64,000 nucleotides of DNA, taken from the NCBI RefSeq assembly GCF_025244825.1, contig NZ_CP104263.1, positions 744,001 through 808,000 of the forward strand, written 5' to 3'. Positions 45,536 through 51,965 of this stretch are shown here, piece by piece. Source of the stretch: Arthrobacter jinronghuae. Its GTDB lineage: Bacteria; Actinomycetota; Actinomycetes; Actinomycetales; Micrococcaceae. How positions within the stretch are numbered: position 1 is the first letter of the stretch; each line of letters begins with the position of its first letter. The notes beneath the pieces are model-generated. The model was not told the origin of the DNA, searched no databases, and was given only the letters and a program-made list of their open reading frames with translations. The position numbers and the translations under genes are program-made.

Positions 45536-46729
45536 TTAGCGGGACTCGCTCTGGCGGGAGCGCTCGAGGTACGGCTTGGCCTGCGTGATGGTGGATTCCA
45601 GGGACTTCACGGTCCCTTCCATGTTGCGGGCCGCTTCCGAACGGAACGTGTCGATCGCATCCATGGTCTGGTACACGTTGTCGAACGCCTTCTGCAGGGT
45701 TTCCACGCTCACGCCGGAGCTGGAGGCCTGCTGGTGGATCCGGGCGGTCTGGTCCTTGAGCATTTCGCTGGTGCTCAGGATCATGTTGTTCGTGGTGGCG
45801 TTCACCGCGTCGATCTGGTCCAGCACCATCTTCTGGTTGGCCAGGGCCTGGGCCACGATCACTGCGGTGCGCAGGGCGGAAATGGTGGTGGTGCGCGCCC
45901 GCTCCACGCCCTTGATCAGTTCCACGTTGTTCTTGCGGATCAGGTCCATGGCGAGGTAGCCCTGCACGGACACGGCCAGCTGGGTGAGGATGTCCTGGCG
46001 GCGCTGCCGGATGGGGAAGAGCACGTCCGCTTCCAGGGCGTTGGCCTGCTCAATCTGCCCGGAGTTCTTGAGCTTGTCCACCTTCTCCACGCAGGCGGCA
46101 TCCAGAGACTCGGCGAGCACGGAGTATTCGCTCAGGGTCTGCATGGTCTTCCACAGCTCCACCTTTTCCCCGGCGAGGGAGGCGTTGTCCTTGAGCAGTT
46201 CATCCTGGCCGGCCATCAGTGCCTTGATGATCTTGTCCAGCTGGACCTGCGCGGACTCGTACTTCTGGAAGTACTTGGCCAGCTTGTTGCCGCCGGGGAT
46301 GATGCCGAGGATCTTGCGTCCGGTGCCCAGATTCGCCTGGTTCGGCGTGAGGTCCTCGACGGTGCTGCGCAGATCGCCCAGGGTGACGGCGACCTTCTTC
46401 TGAGCGTCATTGCCGGACTTCTTCGCCCCGGCCACGGAGGTGGAGGAGCGGTCCAGCAGGCGGGTGGAGTATCCGGCGGACTGCACCATTTCCGCACCGG
46501 CCAGCTTGTTGATGGAATCCACCTGGGCGGTGAACTCCGGGCTACGGGCGTCCAGCTTGGAGACTTCCTCCATGAAGGACTTGGCCTGCGCGGCAATTTC
46601 GACGCGGCGTTCCTCCGGCACCGGAACCATGCCCGGAGCGCTCTCGGGAGCGACCGGAGCGGGCGGTTCCGGAGCTTTCAGCACCAGGGCGGCTTCGGTG
46701 GCGTCCGGGGGAGTCAACGGTGTGGTCAT
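45536..46729 (-). CDS. telA: TelA family toxic-anion resistance protein
   Basis: This 397-residue, almost entirely helical protein matches TelA. Diagnostic stretches include LGTGRKILGIIPGGNKLAKYFQKYESAQVQLDKII, DVLFPIRQRRQDILTQLAVSVQGYLAMDLIRKNN and SALRTAVIVAQALANQKMVLDQI. TelA proteins are linked to tellurite, cell-envelope and DNA-damage stress, and are often paired with an XpaC-like partner and TerD. ATG 46729 (MTTPLTPPD) with AAAGG upstream is preferred to a longer frame running through a hairpin. The gap to the upstream terD contains that hairpin, which could adjust its expression. Confidence 0.93.
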   Translation of the reverse strand: MTTPLTPPDATEAALVLKAPEPPAPVAPESAPGMVPVPEERRVEIAAQAKSFMEEVSKLDARSPEFTAQVDSINKLAGAEMVQSAGYSTRLLDRSSTSVAGAKKSGNDAQKKVAVTLGDLRSTVEDLTPNQANLGTGRKILGIIPGGNKLAKYFQKYESAQVQLDKIIKALMAGQDELLKDNASLAGEKVELWKTMQTLSEYSVLAESLDAACVEKVDKLKNSGQIEQANALEADVLFPIRQRRQDILTQLAVSVQGYLAMDLIRKNNVELIKGVERARTTTISALRTAVIVAQALANQKMVLDQIDAVNATTNNMILSTSEMLKDQTARIHQQASSSGVSVETLQKAFDNVYQTMDAIDTFRSEAARNMEGTVKSLESTITQAKPYLERSRQSESR

Positions 46730-46763
46730 GGTCCAGCCTTTTCTTGTGAGCTGCGTATACGGA

Positions 46764-46798
46764 GCGGGGAGTGTCCCGGCCTGCGGAACACTCCCCGC
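46764..46798 (-). terminator. Intra-operon hairpin between terD and telA
   Basis: Arms GCGGGGAGTGT (46764-46774) and ACACTCCCCGC (46788-46798) pair perfectly with a 13-base loop in the only sizeable gap (91 bases) of the Ter operon. There is no U-run on the minus strand, so partial termination or RNA stabilisation is as likely as full termination. Confidence 0.5.
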
Positions 46799-46820
46799 AG
46801 GGTGTAACTGAAATGCGAGT

Positions 46821-47402
46821 CTAGCTGAGCTGCACACCGAAGTCGGTGGCGATGCCGGCCAGACCGGTGGCGTAGCCCTGGCCGACGGCCTTGAACTTCC
46901 ACTCGCCGTTGTTGCGGTACACCTCGGCGAAGATCATGGAGGTCTCCGGAGCGGCGTCCTCGCTGAGGTCGAAGCGGACAATTTCGCTGTCGTTGTCCTG
47001 GTTGATGACGCGGCAGTACGCTCCGCGGACCTGGCCGAAGTTCTGGTTCCGGGCTTCGGCCTGGTCGATGGAAACGACGATGACCACGCGGTCGACGTCG
47101 GCGGCCATCTGGGTCAGGTCGATCAGGATCTGCTCGTCGTCACCTTCGCCGGCGCCGGAACGGTTGTCGCCCAGGTGGGTGACGGAGCCGTCCTTGGCTG
47201 CGGGCTGGTTGTAGAAGATGAAGTCGTCGGAGGAGCGCACCTTGCCGTTGGCTGCGATCATCAGCGCCGAGGCGTCCAGGTCGAAGGGTTCGCCCGTGGT
47301 GGTGCGCGGGTCCCAGCCGAGGCCGACTACGGCCTTCTGGAGTCCGGGATCGGTTTTGGTGAGGGAAAGGTTGTTGCCCTTGGTGAGGGTCAGTCCTGCC
47401 AT
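46821..47402 (-). CDS. terD: TerD-family calcium-binding stress protein, 193 aa
   Basis: This is a canonical TerD: MAGLTLTKGNNLSLTKTDPG, VGLGWDPRTTTGEPFDLDASA, DDFIFYNQPAAKDGSVTHLGDNR, GEGDDEQILIDL and a final YRNNGEWKFKAVGQGYATGL. The acidic residues that bind two calcium ions are all present. ATG 47402 with GGAG nine bases upstream is used rather than a longer frame. It is about two-thirds identical by eye to the neighbouring copy at 47431, indicating tandem duplication. Confidence 0.95.
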   Translation of the reverse strand: MAGLTLTKGNNLSLTKTDPGLQKAVVGLGWDPRTTTGEPFDLDASALMIAANGKVRSSDDFIFYNQPAAKDGSVTHLGDNRSGAGEGDDEQILIDLTQMAADVDRVVIVVSIDQAEARNQNFGQVRGAYCRVINQDNDSEIVRFDLSEDAAPETSMIFAEVYRNNGEWKFKAVGQGYATGLAGIATDFGVQLS

Positions 47403-47430
47403 GCTGTTCAGCTCCTTGTAGACGTGGGGA

Positions 47431-48012
47431 TTAGTCGAGGGCGATGCCGAAGTCGGTGGCAACCCCGTACAGCCCGGACGCGTAGCCCTGGCCGATGGCG
47501 CGGAACTTCCACTCTCCGCGGTTGCGGTAGATCTCGGCGAAAATCATGCAGGTTTCCGCTGCGGCGTCCTCGCTGAGGTCGTAGCGGACAACTTCTGCGT
47601 CGGTGTCCTGGTTGACCACCCGGCAGTACGCATCGCGCACCTGCCCGAAGTTCTGGTGCCGCGCTTCGGCCTGGTCGATGGAGACCACAATGACCACGCG
47701 GTCGACGTCGTCGGTCAGGATGCTGAGGTCAATCAGGATCTGCTCGTCGTCGCCGTCGCCCTGGCCGGTGCGGTTATCGCCCTGGTGGACCACCGAGCCG
47801 TCCTTGGCGGACAGCTGGTTGTAGAAAATGAAGTCGTCCTGGGAGCGCACCTTGCCGTCGGCTCCGAGCAGCAGTGCGGAGGCGTCCAGGTCGAACGGAT
47901 CTCCGCTGGTGGTGCGCGGATCCCAGCCCAGGCCGATCAGGGCCCGTTCCAGGCCCGGGTCAGCCTTAGTGAGGGAAAGGTTGCTTCCTTTGGAAAGTGT
48001 CAGGCCGGACAA
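47431..48012 (-). CDS. terD: TerD-family calcium-binding stress protein, second copy, 193 aa
   Basis: It is a TerD protein of the same length as its neighbour, beginning GLTLSKGSNLSLTKADPG after the initiator and containing LGWDPRTTSGDPFDLDASA, DDFIFYNQLSAKDGSV, GDGDDEQILIDL and YRNRGEWKFRAIGQGYASGL. All calcium-site aspartates are conserved. The start is TTG 48012, supported by AAGGAG seven bases upstream, with no in-frame ATG nearby. The TTG may lower its translation relative to the paralogue. Confidence 0.94.
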   Translation of the reverse strand: MSGLTLSKGSNLSLTKADPGLERALIGLGWDPRTTSGDPFDLDASALLLGADGKVRSQDDFIFYNQLSAKDGSVVHQGDNRTGQGDGDDEQILIDLSILTDDVDRVVIVVSIDQAEARHQNFGQVRDAYCRVVNQDTDAEVVRYDLSEDAAAETCMIFAEIYRNRGEWKFRAIGQGYASGLYGVATDFGIALD

Positions 48013-48040
48013 GGTGCGCTCCTTACGGACGGGCGGGTGG

Positions 48041-48631
48041 TTAGAGCGAGCGGGCTGCGGTGGGGATCAGGTCCATCACGGTGCGGCCCTGGGCGCGTTC
48101 GCCGATGGCCTTGAAGCTCCAGCCGGAGCCTTCGCGGCCAACCTTGGCCATAACCATGGCCGTGTGGGTGCCGGCATCGGTCAGCTGGTAGCGGGCGATT
48201 TCCGGGCTGCCGGGCGTGGAATCGTCGATCAGGCGGCAGAAGGCGTTCTGCACCTGGTCGAAGGTCTGCCGGCTGTAGCTGGAGATCACGAACACAATGT
48301 TCTGCACAGCGGGGGAGACTGCTGCCAGGTTCACCAGGATGACCTCGTCGTCGCCCTCGCCGGCGCCGGTGAGGTTGTCGCCGGTGTGCTTGGTGGAGCC
48401 GTCCTTGCTGGCGAGCTGGCCGTACCAGACCTGGTCAACAGCGTTGCCGTTGGCGTCGAAGAAGATGGCCGAGGCATCGAGGTCCACTTCCGCGGTCTTC
48501 TTGCCGCCGAACAGACCGCGCTTGACCGGGGCTGCGGAATCCCAGCCCAGTCCCAGGCGGGTCTTGCTCAGCGCTCCGCCGTCCTTCTTCGTCAGTGACA
48601 GCGACTGACCTTTTTCCAGGCTCAGGCCCAT
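48041..48631 (-). CDS. TerD-family protein, third paralogue, 196 aa
   Basis: The protein starts GLSLEKGQSLSLTKKDGG after the initiator. It has a lysine-rich insertion KRGLFGGKKTAEVDLDASA before the acidic strand, then DQVWYGQLASKDGSTKHTGDN, GEGDDEVILVNLAAV and GWSFKAIGERAQGRTVMDLI. This is the TerX/TerE-like subgroup with a less conserved C-terminus. It is the first TerD gene after terC, 12 bases downstream, so it is co-transcribed. Confidence 0.92.
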   Translation of the reverse strand: MGLSLEKGQSLSLTKKDGGALSKTRLGLGWDSAAPVKRGLFGGKKTAEVDLDASAIFFDANGNAVDQVWYGQLASKDGSTKHTGDNLTGAGEGDDEVILVNLAAVSPAVQNIVFVISSYSRQTFDQVQNAFCRLIDDSTPGSPEIARYQLTDAGTHTAMVMAKVGREGSGWSFKAIGERAQGRTVMDLIPTAARSL

Positions 48632-48643
48632 GATTCTCCCTCG

Positions 48644-49753
48644 TTAGTTTGTGTAGACAGATTCTTTGGCTGCGCCGGACTTCGCTGCGCGCTTGTTGCG
48701 CACAATCGAGGAGGTCAGCGACGCGAGGATGAAGACCACGCCGATGAGGCCGGTGATGACCTCGTTGATCTCGATTTCGATGGTGAGCAGCAGGATGGCT
48801 GCCAGGGCGCCGATGGCCCAGTGGGCACCGTGGTCCAGGTAGACGAACTCATCCAGGGTGCCCTGCTTCACGAGGAAGACGGTCAGGGAACGGACGAAGA
48901 TCGCACCGATGAGGCCAAGGCCCAGGGCAATGATGATGGGGTCCGAGGTGATCGCGAAGGCGCCGATGACACCGTCGAAGGAGAAGGACGCGTCGATGAC
49001 TTCCAGGTAGAGGAAGAGCATGAAGGCGGCCTTGCCGGTGGCCTTCACCAGTGCCCCGTTGCCGGACTTCGGGGCACGTGCCTCGACGTCGTCGGCATCG
49101 AAGTCGTCGTCGCCGTCGACGTCGAACATGTCACCCAGGCCGGTGACCAGCAGGTAGGTGATCAGGCCGGCGGCGCCGGCGACGAAGACGTCCGTGGTGT
49201 GCGAGGGATCCGAGAGGGCGCCGGCGGCCAGCAGGGCACCGAGGCCTACGATCAGGGAGGCGCCGTTGACCTTGCCGACCTTGGCGAACGGGGTTTCCAG
49301 CCAGCGCAGCCACCGGATGTCACGGTCTTCGAACATGAAGTCCAGGAAGATCATCAGCAGGAACAGGCCACCGAAGGCGGCGATCTGCGGGTGGGCTTCA
49401 TGCAGGAGGTAGCCGTAGCTGCCGGGCTCGTCCGGGTCGCCCTTCTCGAGGGCCAGCTGCAGGGCTTCGATCGGGTTGATGCTGGCGGTGACGCCGACAA
49501 TGACGAGCGGGAAGACGATGCGCATGCCGACGACGGCGATCAGGATGCCCACGGTGAGGAACATCTTCTGCCAGAAGGGGCTCATTTTTTCGAGGATGCG
49601 CGCGTTGACCACGGCGTTGTCGAAGCTAAGGCTGATTTCGAGGACGCCCAGGATGGCGCAGAGGATAAGTGCCTCTACCCCGCCGTAGAAGAACGCCGTT
49701 ACCAGCGCGGCGGCCGTGATCACAAACGACCAACCGAAAGTTTTGAAAAACAC
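48644..49753 (-). CDS. terC: TerC-type integral membrane protein (DUF475), 369 aa
   Basis: About nine transmembrane helices are present, with the TerC-family signatures LGVLEISLSFDNAVVNA and LYLEVIDASFSFDGVIGAFA (paired acidic residues within helices). The length and LMIFLDFMFEDRDIRWLRW loop place it in the DUF475 branch. A cytosolic loop at residues 211-222 (DVDGDDDFDADD) resembles a calcium-binding EF-hand-type loop. TerC is the membrane anchor of TerD complexes and has been linked to metal (Mn) homeostasis. GTG 49753 starts the protein, with GAAGGAG 11 bases upstream. It is the first gene of the operon. Confidence 0.92.
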   Translation of the reverse strand: MFFKTFGWSFVITAAALVTAFFYGGVEALILCAILGVLEISLSFDNAVVNARILEKMSPFWQKMFLTVGILIAVVGMRIVFPLVIVGVTASINPIEALQLALEKGDPDEPGSYGYLLHEAHPQIAAFGGLFLLMIFLDFMFEDRDIRWLRWLETPFAKVGKVNGASLIVGLGALLAAGALSDPSHTTDVFVAGAAGLITYLLVTGLGDMFDVDGDDDFDADDVEARAPKSGNGALVKATGKAAFMLFLYLEVIDASFSFDGVIGAFAITSDPIIIALGLGLIGAIFVRSLTVFLVKQGTLDEFVYLDHGAHWAIGALAAILLLTIEIEINEVITGLIGVVFILASLTSSIVRNKRAAKSGAAKESVYTN

Positions 49754-50064
49754 TCTGCTTGCAGCTCCTTCAGTTCCTGCGCGCAGCCGGTGGGGGCGGG
49801 AAGGGCAAAAACTAGGTAGAGGATGGCTTCATCCAAAATCGAATTAGGCTTCAGTATGTCGCACCCCGGACACCGCGGGCAACTACCGGCGGTGACGTTC
49901 GCGGAGAGGGTAGAGCCGGGGGAGTGCAGGCCACCGGGGCGGCGGCCGACGGCGGTAGTCCGGCCCGTCCCTTGACGGGGCTGCGGCGATTGGGCGGCGG
50001 CCCCGCGGTCTGAAACAATAATGGAAAGCCTGCTTACTCAGGCACCCATTTGAAGGAGGACTGC
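49754..50064. other. Divergent regulatory gap between terC and the LRV gene
   Basis: The 311 bases hold a candidate ter promoter near 49809-49836 and, at the other end, the AAGGAGGA ribosome binding site of the LRV gene. The central part is very GC-rich (about 49920-50000). I see no gene in it. Confidence 0.4.
49809..49836 (-). promoter_or_regulatory. Candidate promoter of the Ter operon
   Basis: On the minus strand TTGGAT (49836-49831) and TAGTTT (49814-49809) are separated by 16 bases, about 55 bases before terC GTG. It is plausible but weak as a match to consensus. Confidence 0.35.
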
Positions 50065-50370
50065 ATGCAGGACGAAAAGTATGGGAACGGAAATCCGGAA
50101 CCGGTTATGAACATTCCGGCAGCCGACGTCGTCAGCGGCGGCGCATCCGCCGCCCCGCCCGCGCAGGTGGACCCCGCCGAGGTTGCCATCCTGGCCGAGG
50201 CCGAAGATCCGGGTACCGACCCGCTCCGGCTGCAGGAACTGGCCACTGACTACCCGTTGGCCCGCCCCGCGGTGTCAGCCAACCCTGCTGCCGGCCCGGA
50301 ACTGCTTGCCTGGCTCGGCGCGCTTGGCGACGCCGGCGTGAACGAAGCACTGGCGCGCCGCGGCCGCTAG
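50065..50370 (+). CDS. Small LRV-type (variant leucine-rich repeat) protein, 101 aa
   Basis: The C-terminal 60 residues (PAEVAILAEAEDPGTDPLRLQELATDYPLARPAVSANPAA..LLAWLGALGDAGVNEAL in pattern) form the A-x-D-P-x-T-x-x-x-x-L-x-E-L-A ... A-N-P ... W-L repeat of LRV-type domains. The same domain closes the 758-residue zinc-ribbon protein at 54523-56799. The N-terminal 35 residues are disordered. ATG 50065 follows AAGGAGGA by four bases and is preferred to ATG 50050. Confidence 0.75.
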   Translation: MQDEKYGNGNPEPVMNIPAADVVSGGASAAPPAQVDPAEVAILAEAEDPGTDPLRLQELATDYPLARPAVSANPAAGPELLAWLGALGDAGVNEALARRGR

Positions 50371-50380
50371 CCTCCACTGA

Positions 50381-50424
50381 GAACGTCCCGCTGCAGGAAG
50401 TCGATGCGGCGGGACGTTCCTTTT
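50381..50424 (+). terminator. Rho-independent terminator after the LRV gene
   Basis: GAACGTCCCGC (50381-50391) pairs with GCGGGACGTTC (50409-50419), 11 bp with a 17-base loop, followed by CTTTT. It is the best-formed terminator in the window. Confidence 0.75.
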
Positions 50425-50566
50425 AAGAAGCAATTCCCTACGCGTAAGGGACGATTTCGTACGCGGGAATCGCGGTAAGCGGCTTTGAGGGTGCCTAAGG
50501 ATAGTCTGACGAGGAGAGAAGCGAACAGGCGCCTGGAGTGCAGGTGCTGTCCTGAGGGGGATGTAT

Positions 50567-51715
50567 ATGACAGATGCAAAGTTCGAGGCACGGTTGGCAG
50601 TGCTGGCTGAATGGGCGCGAGAGGCGGCAGTCCAAGGGCACCCGGTTCCGTCTGAAACCGATCTAGAGACGATCAGTCGGCTAAAGGATGCTTCCACCGA
50701 CCAAGTGGACCGGCAGGCTGTCGAGCCTTGGCTGCCCACCATTCAGTGGCTGTTGAAACAAGCAGCTTTCGGGGTCTCCGCACCTCATCTGCAGCTGCCC
50801 ATTGAGCTGGCGCGTCCTCTGGGTTTCGTGGAAGCGATTGAGGAAGTTCCCAGCCCTCAGGATCCTGCTCCAGTGATTGTCTCCTCGGAGGTTGCACCAA
50901 GTGTGCCTGTTCCGCCGCAGCCGGCAGCTACCGTTGAGGTCAGTCTTGTGGACGTAGTGCCCGCACAAAAGGGTGAGGCGGAAGGCACCATGACGGTGGT
51001 TGCCAAAATCAAGCCGGCAACAGCGCAGAGCCGAATGCCGAAATGGGAATCGGACGCGCGTGAGCACGTAACGGCAGCCGTGAAAAAATTCGCGAAACCG
51101 CTGCAGAGTCTCCTTGAGCGGGATGCCAACGAGGGCGATACCCGGCTCGTCGTGACCGATCTGCTCTGTGAAGGCCTCGGCTATGACAAGTTCCGGGACC
51201 TCACCACGGAATACATGGTGAAGCAGGATTTCGCGGACTATGGCGTTCGCATCGACAAGCAGCTTGTCGGTTTTATTGAAGTGAAGCGCATCAGCCAGAA
51301 ATTGAATGAGCGCCACCTCCGCCAGGTTCAGATGTACGCAGTAAACGAGGGCGTCGAATGGATGGTCCTCACCAATGGGCAGGTTTGGCGTGCCTACCAC
51401 CTGACCGGTGGGCTGCCTGTGGTGGTGGATATGGCGTTCGAAGTGGATCTGCTCGGTCCCGAGAGTGTCGCCGAAAAAGCGGAAAAGCTCTTCTACCTTC
51501 ACCGGGAAGCGCTTAAGCGCCGGAAGATTGACGAACTCTGGAAACACCGCGCGGCTACATCCCCTGAAGCGCTGTTGGATATCCTCCTATCCGATACAGT
51601 GCTGGATGCCATCCGCAAGGAGGTCAAGCGCAATAGCGGTATTTCCACTACCGTGCAGGACCTGGCGACCGTGCTGCGTATGGAAGTTGTCGACCGAAAG
51701 CTCATTGCGAAGTAG
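50567..51715 (+). CDS. Orphan HsdR-N-type PD-(D/E)xK nuclease-like protein, 382 aa
   Basis: The C-terminal two-thirds matches the N-terminal nuclease domain of type I restriction HsdR subunits: ERDANEGDTRLVVTDLL, YDKFRDLTTEYMVKQDFADYGVRIDKQ, then VGFIEVKRI (catalytic E-V-K with the upstream Asp in GVRID), HLRQVQMYAVNEGVEWMVLTNGQVWRAYHL. There is no helicase domain and no HsdM/HsdS nearby. The N-terminal 160 residues contain a small helical region and a Pro/Val-rich linker. ATG 50567 is used, with GAGGGGG six bases upstream. It may be a free-standing defence nuclease or a regulatory DNA-binding relative. Confidence 0.8.
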   Translation: MTDAKFEARLAVLAEWAREAAVQGHPVPSETDLETISRLKDASTDQVDRQAVEPWLPTIQWLLKQAAFGVSAPHLQLPIELARPLGFVEAIEEVPSPQDPAPVIVSSEVAPSVPVPPQPAATVEVSLVDVVPAQKGEAEGTMTVVAKIKPATAQSRMPKWESDAREHVTAAVKKFAKPLQSLLERDANEGDTRLVVTDLLCEGLGYDKFRDLTTEYMVKQDFADYGVRIDKQLVGFIEVKRISQKLNERHLRQVQMYAVNEGVEWMVLTNGQVWRAYHLTGGLPVVVDMAFEVDLLGPESVAEKAEKLFYLHREALKRRKIDELWKHRAATSPEALLDILLSDTVLDAIRKEVKRNSGISTTVQDLATVLRMEVVDRKLIAK

Positions 51716-51965
51716 CTCAAGCGGATAGGGGTAGAGGCTCATTCGTGGATCTTGGGCGGATGGGGTCGGGCCGCTCAGGGCGGCGGTTCTGAATCCACCG
51801 CCGGAACCTTCGATGACAGCTACGTTCTCAACGTCAATCTCAGCCGCTGAAACTGCCCCCTCGCCTGACCACGGCCCGTGCTAGGGTCTAGTGCCGTACG
51901 TATCTGTTGGCTCGGGGGACCATCACTTACTCCTTCCGGGTCCTTGCTGACATCCTGGGGGAGTC

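Noticed and set aside
45437..46807. 456-codon plus-strand open frame opposite telA
   Set aside because: Leu/His/Gly-rich shadow of the strongly recognised TelA gene.
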